DNA of 64,000 bases from Pistricoccus aurantiacus (GTDB lineage Bacteria > Pseudomonadota > Gammaproteobacteria > Pseudomonadales > Halomonadaceae): the NCBI RefSeq assembly GCF_042682565.1, contig NZ_JBHUIC010000012.1, one strand, 5' to 3'. Positions 41,314-50,027 of this stretch are shown one piece after another. Within the stretch, counting starts at the first letter, position 1, and every line of letters starts with the position of its first letter. The notes beneath the pieces were generated by a model, which saw only the letters and a program-made list of their open reading frames with translations, was not told the origin of the DNA and did no database searches. A program made the position numbers and the translations under genes.

Positions 41314-41367
41314 TTGCAACTCAGTCTCAGGTAAATATACTCGTGAAAGTAAATCACTCTCATTCAC
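41314..41367 (+). promoter_or_regulatory. Promoter and Fur-like box of the imelysin operon
   Basis: TTGCAA (41314-41319) and TATACT (41336-41341) are 16 nt apart, a good sigma-70 promoter. Directly downstream, 41351-41364 reads on the minus strand as AATGAGAGTGATTT, close to the Fur consensus AATGATAATGATT. Iron repression would fit the operon. The Fur site is inferred from similarity alone. Confidence 0.5.
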
Positions 41368-41378
41368 GGATGCCACCC

Positions 41379-42650
41379 ATGACGTCTCGTCTTCCCCTCG
41401 CCCCCTTGGTGATCAGCCTTGCCGGCCTGAGCAGCCTATCCTTCGCCCAAGACGACGTATCGCCCCAGGCAGTGGTGGAACACTATGCGGATATCGCCCA
41501 TGCCAACTATCAGGACGCCCTGATGACGGCAAGGGAACTTGACCAAGCCACCGATGCCTTCATCGACGACCCCAACGCCGAAACCCTGAAAGCCGCCAAG
41601 CAGGCTTGGCTGGCTTCTCGCGTGCCCTATCAGCAGACGGAAGTCTTTCGCTTCGGCAACCCGGTCGTCGATGACTGGGAAGGCCAGGTCAACGCCTGGC
41701 CCCTGGACGAGGGCATGATCGACTACGTCGAGGGTGACGACTATCAGCACGAGCTGGGCAACCAGGGCGCCAAGGCGAATATCATCGCCAGCAGCGAGAT
41801 CAACGTCGGCGGCCAGACCGTGGACATCAGCGATCTGACCCCGGAACTGCTGGCGGATCTCAACGAGATCGGCGGCTCGGAAGCCAACGTGGCTACCGGC
41901 TATCACGCCATCGAATTCCTGCTGTGGGGTCAGGATCTGCACGGCTTCGAGGCGGGCAGCGGCGAGCGCCCGCCCAGCGACTACCAGACCGGCGATGCCT
42001 GTACCGGCGGCAACTGCGAGCGCCGCGCCGCCTATCTGGACGCCGCCACGGATCTGCTGGTCGAGGACCTGGAATGGATGACCCAGCAGTGGGTACCGAA
42101 CCAGGACGACAACTACCGTGCCGAGCTGCTGTCACTCGATCCCCAGGAAGGCTTGAAGCGCATGCTGTTCGGTATGGGTTCTCTGTCCCTTGGCGAGCTG
42201 GCCGGGGAGCGCATGAAGGTCGCCCTGGAAGCCAACTCCTTCGAGGACGAGCACTCCTGCTTCAGCGACAACACCCACAACGATCACTATTACAACGGCA
42301 TGGGCATTCGCAACGTCTATACCGGCAGCTACGAGCGTGTGGACGGCGAGATCCTCGAAGGCCCGGCGCTTGCCGACCTGGTGACAAGCCAGGATCCCGA
42401 ACTGGACAACACCCTGCGCCAGCAGCTCGAGGATTCCATGGCGGCGCTGGATACCCTGAAACAGACTGCGGAAGCCGAACAGGATCCGGTGACCTTCGAT
42501 ATGATGATTGCCCCGGGCAACAGCGAGGGCAGCGAGATGATCAACGGCGCCATCCTCGCCCTGGTGGAACAGACCGGCTCCATCGAGCAGGCCGCCGGCA
42601 AGCTGGGTATCGAGTCCCTGGAGCCGGATACCGCCGGCCACGCCTTCTGA
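41379..42650 (+). CDS. Imelysin-family periplasmic iron-regulated protein (IrpA-like)
   Basis: The 423-aa protein has a signal peptide (residues 1-24, ending LSFAQ). The imelysin M75 fold shows the GxHxxE motif in VATGYHAIEFLLWGQD, and SGERPPSDYQTGDACTGGNCERRAAYL is a loop typical of IrpA. HSCFSDNTHNDHYYNGMGIRNVY is the second conserved block. Imelysins act in iron uptake in the periplasm or outer membrane; most are not peptidases despite the old family name. The start at 41379 is preferred, and 41370 is an alternative three codons earlier. The next gene begins 94 nt on. Confidence 0.9.
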   Translation: MTSRLPLAPLVISLAGLSSLSFAQDDVSPQAVVEHYADIAHANYQDALMTARELDQATDAFIDDPNAETLKAAKQAWLASRVPYQQTEVFRFGNPVVDDWEGQVNAWPLDEGMIDYVEGDDYQHELGNQGAKANIIASSEINVGGQTVDISDLTPELLADLNEIGGSEANVATGYHAIEFLLWGQDLHGFEAGSGERPPSDYQTGDACTGGNCERRAAYLDAATDLLVEDLEWMTQQWVPNQDDNYRAELLSLDPQEGLKRMLFGMGSLSLGELAGERMKVALEANSFEDEHSCFSDNTHNDHYYNGMGIRNVYTGSYERVDGEILEGPALADLVTSQDPELDNTLRQQLEDSMAALDTLKQTAEAEQDPVTFDMMIAPGNSEGSEMINGAILALVEQTGSIEQAAGKLGIESLEPDTAGHAF

Positions 42651-42744
42651 TTTCTTCTTATAAGACCCATGAGCTGCGGCGAGACGTTTCTTGAGACCGT
42701 TTTCCCAAGAAGGTCTCGCCGCAAACGTTTTACGAGGTTCGCTA

Positions 42745-44154
42745 ATGGACGCATCGCGTCACTTGATCTACTGGCTTGGCGCCTGGTTGCTGGGGCTGAC
42801 CGCCAGCGTCCATGCGCAGCCGTATCCGCTGCAGGACACGCCCAACAGCGGCGGCGCCGGCACGGTGGAGCAGTTCGATCACAACGCCTATTCCCTGCCG
42901 CTGGCCAACCAGTCGATGACCAAGCGCCTGGATTTCAGCGTCGGCAACAGCTTCTTCCGCAATCCCTGGGTCGAGGCGCCGTCCAGCACCGAGGCCCGGG
43001 ACGGCCTGGGGCCGCTGTTCAACACCAACTCCTGCCAGGGCTGTCATATCAAGGACGGTCGCGGCCATCCGCCGGCGCCAGGGGAAACCCCGGTGTCATT
43101 GTTCCTGCGTCTGTCGGTGCCTGCGGACCCGGATAAGGACGCCGAGCTGCTCGAGCGCCAGGGGGTCAAGCCCGCGCCGGTCTACGGCACCCAGCTGCAG
43201 AACGCCGCCCTGCCGAGCTTCAAGCCCGAGGCGGATATGGTGGTGAAATACCGCGAGCGCGAGGTGAAACTCGACGACGGCAGCAAGGTCGGCCTGCAGG
43301 TGCCGGAATATCGTATCGAGAATCTCAACTACGGGCCGCTGCCGGAAGACTTGCTGACCTCCCCCCGGGTGGCGCCGCCGATGATCGGCCTGGGGCTGCT
43401 CGAGGCGATCCCCGAGGAAGATATTCTGGCGGGTGCCGATCCGCAGGATACGGATGGCGACGGCGTCTCCGGGCGACCCAACCAGGCCTGGAATCGCGCC
43501 ACGGATAGCATCCAGCTGGGCCGCTTCGGCTGGAAGGCCGGGGAAGTGAGTATCGAGCAGCAGAGCCTGGGGGCCTTCGCCGGGGACATGGGCCTGACCT
43601 CGAGCTTGAACCTCAAGACGGACTGCGATCCCAAGCAGCGCTGCGGCGATATTCCCTACGGCGGCGAGCCGGAAGTCAGCGACAAGATCGCCGATTTCGT
43701 GACCTTCTACGCCAGCAGCCTGGCGGTGCCCGCACGTCGGGATATGGATGATCCCCAAGTGCAGGCCGGTGCCCGGCAGTTCAACGCCCTGGGCTGCGCC
43801 GTCTGCCATACGCCGCGTCACCAGACCGGTCAGATGGAAGGCCGGGCGGAACTGAGCGATCAGACAGTCTGGCCCTACACCGACCTGCTGCTTCACGATA
43901 TGGGCGAAGGCCTGGCGGATAACCGTCCGGAATTCCAGGCCAGCGGCCGGGAATGGCGCACTCCGCCGCTGTGGGGTATCGGCCTGGCGCAGACCGTCAA
44001 TCCTCGCGCCGGTTTCTTGCACGATGGTCGCGCCCGCACTTTGGAAGAGGCTATCCTCTGGCACGGCGGCGAAGCGCAAACCGCCCGGGAAGGCTATCGC
44101 AACCTGCCCCGTGAAGAGCGCCAGGCGCTGCTACGCTTTCTCGAATCGTTATGA
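42745..44154 (+). CDS. Di-haem thiol oxidoreductase (DHOR family)
   Basis: This 469-aa periplasmic protein has a signal peptide (residues 1-24) and two c-type haem sites: CQGCH at 97-101 and CAVCH at 351-355. GLGPLFNTNSCQGCHIKDGRGHPP and WRTPPLWGIGLAQTVNPRAGFLHDGRARTLEEAILWHGGEA are the hallmarks of the DUF1111/DHOR family, distant relatives of MauG-type peroxidases. Members are found between imelysin genes in iron-regulated operons. ACGAGGTTCGCTA precedes the ATG at 42745. The stop overlaps the next imelysin gene by 4 nt. Confidence 0.9.
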   Translation: MDASRHLIYWLGAWLLGLTASVHAQPYPLQDTPNSGGAGTVEQFDHNAYSLPLANQSMTKRLDFSVGNSFFRNPWVEAPSSTEARDGLGPLFNTNSCQGCHIKDGRGHPPAPGETPVSLFLRLSVPADPDKDAELLERQGVKPAPVYGTQLQNAALPSFKPEADMVVKYREREVKLDDGSKVGLQVPEYRIENLNYGPLPEDLLTSPRVAPPMIGLGLLEAIPEEDILAGADPQDTDGDGVSGRPNQAWNRATDSIQLGRFGWKAGEVSIEQQSLGAFAGDMGLTSSLNLKTDCDPKQRCGDIPYGGEPEVSDKIADFVTFYASSLAVPARRDMDDPQVQAGARQFNALGCAVCHTPRHQTGQMEGRAELSDQTVWPYTDLLLHDMGEGLADNRPEFQASGREWRTPPLWGIGLAQTVNPRAGFLHDGRARTLEEAILWHGGEAQTAREGYRNLPREERQALLRFLESL

Positions 44155-45158
44155 CATCCAGGATCACCATGACATCACTGCGTCGTTTATCCGCCTTGCT
44201 CCTCACCTTGGCCATTCCCACTGCCACCTGGGCACAAGCTGATGAACCCAAAGCGCTCTGGCATGGCGCCATCGGCGAGCAGTATCAGATGCTGCACCAA
44301 GCCAGCACCGAACTCGCCAACAATCTGGAAAACGGCTGCGAGGATAAAGCGACGCTGCGTCAGGAATGGCTCGCGGCCAATCGGGCCTGGCAGCGGGTGC
44401 GCTATGTGGATTTCGGTCCCATCGAGCAGCAGAGCCGCGCCTGGCAGTTGCAGTTCTGGCCGGATCGCAAGAACCTGGTCGCCAAGAAGGTCAGCGCCTG
44501 GTTGAAAGCGCCGAATCCGCCCACCGCAGAGCAGATCAAGGCGGATAGCGTGGCGCTGCAGGGCTTCCCGGCTATGGAATATCTGCTGGTCGAGGAAGAT
44601 ATCGCCTCTCCCCAGGCCTGCGCCTTGTTTGGTGCCATCGCCGAGCATCTGACCGCCACGACTCAAGCCTTGAGCGACGACTGGCAGGCCTTCGAGGATC
44701 ACTACCTGAATACCGAAGGCTACACGGACACCACCGTGAAAAGCGCCATGCACGGCCTGGAAATCCTCGAGGAAAAACGCATCGCCGAGCCCATGGGGCT
44801 GCGCGGCAAGCCGCGCAACGGCTACCTTGCGGACGCCTGGCGCAGCGGCGAATCCGTCGCCCTGATTGAAGCCTCCCTGGCGGGGCTGGAACAAAGCTTC
44901 CTGCCCGGCGCCAAGGCGCTGCTGGAACGTGAAGACGAAGTGGAGCTTGCCCAGGAGCTGGAAGCCGAGCTGACCGCGACTCGGGAGCTGGCGGCGTCCC
45001 TCAAGCCGGGTCTGGCCCCGGCCCTGAAAAACGACGAAGACTACAGGCAACTGCAGAGCCTGTATCTGCAGGTGGGCAAGCTGCGCCGGCTGGTAAATCA
45101 GGAGGTCGCGAAGGCCCTGGATATCAAGCAGGGTTTTAACTCCAGCGACGGAGATTAG
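44151..45158 (+). CDS. Second imelysin-family protein
   Basis: The 335-aa protein starts in an ATGA overlap with the di-haem gene; an ATG six codons on is also possible. A signal peptide (ending ATWAQA) precedes an imelysin domain: LRQEWLAANRAWQRVRYVDFGPIEQQSRAWQLQFWPDRKN, then VALQGFPAMEYLLVE, where the family's GxHxxE appears as GFPAMEYLL. The His is therefore not conserved, as in other second-copy imelysins. It likely works with IrpA and the di-haem protein in iron acquisition. Confidence 0.87.
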   Translation: MTSRITMTSLRRLSALLLTLAIPTATWAQADEPKALWHGAIGEQYQMLHQASTELANNLENGCEDKATLRQEWLAANRAWQRVRYVDFGPIEQQSRAWQLQFWPDRKNLVAKKVSAWLKAPNPPTAEQIKADSVALQGFPAMEYLLVEEDIASPQACALFGAIAEHLTATTQALSDDWQAFEDHYLNTEGYTDTTVKSAMHGLEILEEKRIAEPMGLRGKPRNGYLADAWRSGESVALIEASLAGLEQSFLPGAKALLEREDEVELAQELEAELTATRELAASLKPGLAPALKNDEDYRQLQSLYLQVGKLRRLVNQEVAKALDIKQGFNSSDGD

Positions 45159-45160
45159 GC

Positions 45161-46264
45161 ATGCCTGGCCGTCGCGACTTCTTAAAAGCCGGCCTGACGC
45201 TGAGCGCCTGGGCGGGATTGGCACACATGCCCTGGGCCTGGGGAAAGGTTCCAGAGGGCGAACCGCTGCTGCTGAGCGCCGTGGACGATGCCCGGGGCCG
45301 TCACTGCCTGGCCGGGGCGACTGCCCAAGGCGAACTGGCCTTTATCAGCCAGGTGCCGGAGCGCTGCCACGGCGGCACCCGGCGCCCAGGCCTTGGGGAA
45401 GTCGTGATGTTCGCCCGCCGCCCGGGCCGGCATTTTCATGTAGTCAATACCGCCACCGGTAAAAAGCAGCTAAGCGTTGCTGCCAGTGAAGGCCGCCACT
45501 TCTACGGTCACGGGGTGTTCAGTCCGGACGGGCGCCATCTCTACGCCACCGCCAATCGTTTCGAAAGCGCCGAAGGCATTGTGCAGGTCTTCGACGCCGA
45601 AGAAGATTACCGGCTAGTCAAGGAACTGCCGCTCGACGGTATCGGCCCCCACGAGCTGCGCCTGCATCCGGACGGCGAAACCCTGATCGTCGCCCTGGGC
45701 GGCATCGAAACCCATCCGGACTACGGCCGGGTCAAGCTCAACCTGGACAGCATGGCGCCGGCGTTACTCTTGATGAATCGCCACAGCGGCGAGATTCACG
45801 CTCGCCACGCCCCTTCCCATCATCAGTTGAGCTGTCGCCATCTGGACCTGGCGCCGGACGGCACGGTGATCCTTGGCTATCAGTTCCAGGGGCCGGAATG
45901 GGAAACCCCGCCGTTGATCGCCCGGCTGGACGGCAAGCGAGGGGAATTCCGCGAGCTGGCGCTGTCGGAATTTCTTACTCCAAAACTGCGCAACTATATC
46001 GCCAGCATCGCCGTCTCCCGGGATGGCAGGCGCGCCGCGGTTACTGCCCCCCGAGGCAATCGGGTGCTGATCCTCGATACCCGCGACGGCAGGCTGTTGA
46101 ATGAGTCAGGGCTGGAAGACGCCGCCGGCGTGGTCGCTCATGGCGATGGTTTTCTGGTCTCCTCCGGTCGCGGCGGGCTCTATCGGCTGAGCAGCGAGGC
46201 CAGCACGCCACAACGGCTCACTACCCTGCCGCTACACTGGGACAATCATCTGACCCTGGCGTAA
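45161..46264 (+). CDS. DUF1513 beta-propeller protein with Tat-like signal
   Basis: This 367-aa protein starts PGRRDFLKAGLTLSAWAGLAHMPWAWG, a twin-arginine signal peptide (RRDFLK). The body is a WD40/YVTN-like propeller: FYGHGVFSPDGRHLYATANRF, GPHELRLHPDGETLIVALGGIETHPDYGRVKLNLD and LSCRHLDLAPDGTVILGYQFQGPEWETPPLIA. These are DUF1513 features. It is the last gene of the imelysin operon, 2 nt after the second imelysin. Its role is unknown, but Tat export suggests folding with a cofactor or metal before export. A strong terminator follows. Confidence 0.88.
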   Translation: MPGRRDFLKAGLTLSAWAGLAHMPWAWGKVPEGEPLLLSAVDDARGRHCLAGATAQGELAFISQVPERCHGGTRRPGLGEVVMFARRPGRHFHVVNTATGKKQLSVAASEGRHFYGHGVFSPDGRHLYATANRFESAEGIVQVFDAEEDYRLVKELPLDGIGPHELRLHPDGETLIVALGGIETHPDYGRVKLNLDSMAPALLLMNRHSGEIHARHAPSHHQLSCRHLDLAPDGTVILGYQFQGPEWETPPLIARLDGKRGEFRELALSEFLTPKLRNYIASIAVSRDGRRAAVTAPRGNRVLILDTRDGRLLNESGLEDAAGVVAHGDGFLVSSGRGGLYRLSSEASTPQRLTTLPLHWDNHLTLA

Positions 46265-46365
46265 GAGCTTGCGATGCTTCAACGCGGTATCTACACAAGT
46301 GAACCGGATAAGTCCGGGTTTGCGTTCACTGCCTGAATCCAGGTCATTGAAATCCCTGCATACAA

Positions 46366-46398
46366 AAAGCCCCGCATCCTGGCGAATGCGGGGCTTTC
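46366..46398. terminator. Bidirectional Rho-independent terminator
   Basis: AGCCCCGCAT (46368-46377) and ATGCGGGGCT (46386-46395) form a 10-bp stem with an 8-nt loop. A-rich sequence precedes it and TT follows, so it can end both the rightward iron operon and the leftward dehydrogenase gene. Confidence 0.85.
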
Positions 46399-46432
46399 GA
46401 TTACCTCATGCCGTCAACGGCTGCGTCGCGCA

Positions 46433-47809
46433 TCACTCGACGATCATTATCGATTTGACGTTGACGAATTCCTTCATGCCGAAGCCGCCATGTTCACGAC
46501 CGTAGCCGCTGTCCTTGACGCCGCCGAAGGGCAGCTGCGGCTGGGCGATGCGATAGCCGTTGATGTTGACCATGCCGGTATCGAACAGGTTGCGCGCGAT
46601 ATCGATGGCGCGTTTCTCGTTCTTGGAGAAGATACCGCCGCCGAGGCCGTAGCGGGAATCGTTGGCGACGCGAATGGCCTCGTCCTCGTCCTTCACCCGA
46701 ATCAAGGACGCCACCGGGCCGAACAGCTCTTCGTCATAGGCGGGCATGCCGGGCTTCAAGTCTTCCAGCACGGTGCTGGGGTAGAAATAGCCCGGGCCGT
46801 CGGGAATTTCACCGCCGAACACGCAGGTCGCACCGGCGTCGACAGAGCGTTTGACCAGATCGTGCAGGGTATCGCGCAAGTCGTCGCGAGCGATGGGGCC
46901 AAGCATGGTGTTCTCGTCGGCGGGATCGCCGTATTCGATCTGACGCATCTTCTCGACGAACTTGTCGCGGAACTGCTGATAGACGGAATCCACCACGATA
47001 AAGCGCTTGGCGGCCACGCAGGTCTGGCCGTTATTGAAGATCCGGGCCTGTGTACAGGTTTCCACCGCCAGATCGATATCCGCGTCGTCCAGCACCAGAT
47101 AGGCATCGTTGCTGCCCAGTTCCAGCACGGACTTCTTCAGGCACTCGCCGGCCTTGGCCCCCACGGCGCTGCCGGCCCGCGGGCTGCCGGTCAGGGTCAC
47201 GCCGCGCACATGTTCGTGCTCGATAAGCTGGTTGACCTGACCCGCATCGATGAGCAGATTGCGGAACACGTTCTCCGGCAGGCCGGCCTCAAGAAAGACC
47301 TTCTCGATTTCCACCGCGGATCCCCAGACGTTGGGGGCATGCTTGAGCAGCACGGTGTTGCCCGCCATGATGTTGGCGATGCTGTAGCGAATGACCTGGT
47401 AGAACGGGAAGTTCCAGGGCTGGATACCCAGAATCACCCCGATGGGCTGATAGCTGACCAGCGCACGGCCGCCCTCGAGCTCGCGTTCTTCATCCGCCAG
47501 TTCCTCCGGCGCTCTATCGGCGCTGTATTCACAGATGGCGGCACACAGCTCGATCTCGTCACCGCCCTGGGAAATCGGCTTGCCCATCTCCCGGGTCATC
47601 AGCGCCACGTACTCGTCCTTGTTGGCCCGCAGGCGCTTGGCGATTTCCCGCAGGATGTTGCCGCGCTCCTCGAGGCTGGTCTTGCGCCACTCGAGAAAGG
47701 CCTGGTGGGAATCCTTCAGCGCCTGCAAAGCCTGCTCGTCGCTGAGCATCTCATAGGTGGCAAGGGTCTCGCCGTTAGCCGGATTGATCGTCTGATACGT
47801 CTTCGCCAT
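46433..47809 (-). CDS. NAD-dependent succinate-semialdehyde dehydrogenase family protein (YneI/Sad-like)
   Basis: The 458-aa aldehyde dehydrogenase has the active-site Cys in FNNGQTCVAAKRF, the general-base Glu in VLELGSNDAYLVLDDADID and the cofactor site in GSPRAGSAVGAKAG. VILGIQPWNFPFYQVIRYSIANIMAGNTVLLKHAPNVWGSA identifies the succinate-semialdehyde/Sad subgroup; ELGSND is usual there. AAAAGG lies 10 nt upstream of the ATG at 47809, so this start is preferred to 47818. It is divergent from an AraC-type regulator that may control it. The true substrate could be succinate semialdehyde or another C4-C6 aldehyde. Confidence 0.88.
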   Translation of the reverse strand: MAKTYQTINPANGETLATYEMLSDEQALQALKDSHQAFLEWRKTSLEERGNILREIAKRLRANKDEYVALMTREMGKPISQGGDEIELCAAICEYSADRAPEELADEERELEGGRALVSYQPIGVILGIQPWNFPFYQVIRYSIANIMAGNTVLLKHAPNVWGSAVEIEKVFLEAGLPENVFRNLLIDAGQVNQLIEHEHVRGVTLTGSPRAGSAVGAKAGECLKKSVLELGSNDAYLVLDDADIDLAVETCTQARIFNNGQTCVAAKRFIVVDSVYQQFRDKFVEKMRQIEYGDPADENTMLGPIARDDLRDTLHDLVKRSVDAGATCVFGGEIPDGPGYFYPSTVLEDLKPGMPAYDEELFGPVASLIRVKDEDEAIRVANDSRYGLGGGIFSKNEKRAIDIARNLFDTGMVNINGYRIAQPQLPFGGVKDSGYGREHGGFGMKEFVNVKSIMIVE

Positions 47810-48063
47810 GTCATTCATCCTTTTTGCAATGGTTCATAAAACCCGTCTGGAACGGGGTTCTGACGCAAGCCTTGTTCCTTGGCCGGTCTCTTCGATTGGT
47901 GTGAATGCCAGAACAATGCCAAGCATTATAGGAAGTGCAGCCAGGGAATGAGACCAACATTTCTGCGAGATTTTTGCACATTCCTGCTGAATCAAGACGC
48001 CCTCGAGGATCAATGAGGATATAAATTGGCATAATCGTCCCGCACCGAATCACGGAGCCCAAG

Positions 48064-48954
48064 ATGCCTGCATTCCCATCGACCGATGTCCTGATCGAAC
48101 TGATCGCGCCTTTGATCGAACATGACGGCTACATCAGAACGTCATTGCCATCGGTGACGCTGATGGCGCTACGCCGGCCCATTCCACGAACGCCGCTGAT
48201 GTACGAACCCAGCCTGAATATCGTCGCCCAAGGCTACAAGATCGGCTACCTCGGCAACCGCGAGATTCACTACGGCCCAGGGCAGTATCTGGTACAGACC
48301 CTGCCGCTGCCTTTCGAGTGCGAGACCCAGGCGTCGCCCGAATCGCCGCTGCTGGGGGTGTCGATACACCTGGATCCAGCGCTGCTGGGGGAACTGGTCG
48401 CGGCCATGGGAGAGCGCGAGGACGAAGAATCCCCCGTGCCCATGGCCTCGGTGTCGATGACCCCCGGCATGCAGGGCGCGGTGGTACGACTGTTGCAGAC
48501 GCTGCACGACCCCGCCGAGACCGCAGCCATGGGACCGCTGCGGGAGCGCGATGTGGTGTTCGAAGCATTGAAGGGCCAGCAGGGAGCAGCGCTTCGCGCT
48601 CTGGTGAATCACCAGGGCCACTATTCGCAAATCGTCCAGGTGCTGTCACGGCTGCATGCCTGCTACGCGGAGGAAGTCTCGGTCGAGACCCTGGCTCGCC
48701 AGGCCAACATGAGCCTCTCGACCTTCCACCAGCACTTCAAGCAGATCACCCAAACCTCGCCGCTGCAATATCTCAAGCGGCTGCGCTTGATCAAGGCGCA
48801 GCAGCTGCTCGTTCAGGAGGCCTACAACGTGAATCAGATCGCCGAGGCGGTCGGCTATCGCAGCGTTTCCCAGTTCAGCCGTGACTACAAGCGCTGCTTC
48901 GGCACCTCGCCTCTGCGGCATCGCAAGGAGGAACGTGCCCTGCAGGTATCCTGA
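48064..48954 (+). CDS. AraC-family transcriptional regulator with AraC_N domain
   Basis: This 296-aa regulator has the AraC_N (PF06719) effector part: EPSLNIVAQGYKIGYLGNREIHYGPGQYLVQTLPLPFECETQA. Two helix-turn-helix units follow: VSVETLARQANMSLSTFHQHFKQITQTSPLQYLKRLRLIKAQQLL and YNVNQIAEAVGYRSVSQFSRDYKRCFGTSPLRHR. Members usually sense aldehydes or alcohols and activate adjacent oxidoreductases. It is divergent from the semialdehyde dehydrogenase (254 bp between them), the likely target. It also precedes the carnitine genes in the same direction, but cdhR serves those. Confidence 0.9.
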   Translation: MPAFPSTDVLIELIAPLIEHDGYIRTSLPSVTLMALRRPIPRTPLMYEPSLNIVAQGYKIGYLGNREIHYGPGQYLVQTLPLPFECETQASPESPLLGVSIHLDPALLGELVAAMGEREDEESPVPMASVSMTPGMQGAVVRLLQTLHDPAETAAMGPLRERDVVFEALKGQQGAALRALVNHQGHYSQIVQVLSRLHACYAEEVSVETLARQANMSLSTFHQHFKQITQTSPLQYLKRLRLIKAQQLLVQEAYNVNQIAEAVGYRSVSQFSRDYKRCFGTSPLRHRKEERALQVS

Positions 48955-49118
48955 GCCGACAGGTAACTTCACCACAGACGTTTCCGTTGCCGTGGTAGCT
49001 CGAACAAATGATGCGATACACAGCTTGTCGTAAAATGACAATAAAGCGTCGCATAACGGCGATTCATCCGGCAGGTTCTCCACCACACTAAGCGTCACTT
49101 AACCAGGGAGACGCCCAG

Positions 49119-50027
49119 ATGAATCGCAACGTCATTCTCACCTGCGCCTTGACCGGCGCCGGCGACACCTTTGATAAGAACCCCAACGTACCTGTGACCC
49201 CGAAGCAGATCGCCGATGCGGCGATCGAGGCGGCGAAGGCGGGCGCCAGCGTGGCGCACCTGCACGTGCGCGACCCGGAAACCGGCGGCATCAGCCATTC
49301 CATGGAACACTTCCGGGAAGTCGTCGAGCGCATCCGCGAAGCGAACGAAGACGTCGTCATCAACATCACCGCCGGCGGCGGCGGCGACTGGATTCCGGAT
49401 GCCGAGGATCCGACCCGGGGCGGTCCGGGCACCGACATGCAGACCCCGGCGGAGCGCCACGCCCCGGTGGGCGAGCTGTTGCCGGAACTCTGCACCCTGG
49501 ACTGCGGCAGCCTCAACTTCGGCGACATGGTCTACATCAATACAGCGGACTGGCTGCGGGAACACGCTCGCCTGGTGCAAGCCGCCGGGGTCAAGCCGGA
49601 ACTCGAGTGCTTCGATCTGGGCCATGTCTGGTTTGCCCGCCAGCTGCAGCAGGAAGGCCTGCTCGACGGCGATCCGCTGTTCCAGCTGTGCCTGGGCATT
49701 CCCTGGGGCGCGGAAGCGGATACCGAGACCATGCTGGCCATGCGCAACAAGCTGCCGGAAAACGCCAACTGGGCCGCCTTCGGCATCGGTCGCATGCAGA
49801 TGCCCATGGTCGCCCAGGCGATGCTGCTCGGCGGTCACGCCCGGGTCGGGCTGGAAGACAATCTGTATCTGAGCAAAGGGGTCAAGGCCACCAACGGCCA
49901 ACTGGTGGAAAAGGCCGCCGGCATCATCGAGAACCTGGGTGGCAAGGTCATGACCCCGGCGGAAACCCGCGCTCACCTCAAGCTTCGCGACCCGAACACC
50001 GGAAAGACCGCAGGAGAAAAGGCATGA
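49119..50027 (+). CDS. cdhC: 3-Dehydrocarnitine cleavage enzyme (BKACE family)
   Basis: The 302-aa DUF849/BKACE enzyme opens NRNVILTCALTGAGDTFDKNPNVPVTPKQIADAAIEAAKAGASVAHLHVRDPETGG, with His residues of HLHVRD as zinc ligands. It converts 3-dehydrocarnitine and acetyl-CoA into acetoacetate and betainyl-CoA. TAGGGGDW and LCTLDCGSLNFGDMVYIN are typical. The assignment rests on family plus neighbours: carnitine dehydrogenase overlaps by 4 nt downstream and a thioesterase follows. CAGGGAGACGCCCAG precedes the ATG. Confidence 0.92.
   Translation: MNRNVILTCALTGAGDTFDKNPNVPVTPKQIADAAIEAAKAGASVAHLHVRDPETGGISHSMEHFREVVERIREANEDVVINITAGGGGDWIPDAEDPTRGGPGTDMQTPAERHAPVGELLPELCTLDCGSLNFGDMVYINTADWLREHARLVQAAGVKPELECFDLGHVWFARQLQQEGLLDGDPLFQLCLGIPWGAEADTETMLAMRNKLPENANWAAFGIGRMQMPMVAQAMLLGGHARVGLEDNLYLSKGVKATNGQLVEKAAGIIENLGGKVMTPAETRAHLKLRDPNTGKTAGEKA

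Noticed and set aside
46433..47809. ELGS instead of ELGG in the aldehyde dehydrogenase as a defect
   Set aside because: The ELGSND form is normal in the Sad/YneI-type subgroup, and the Glu and catalytic Cys are intact.
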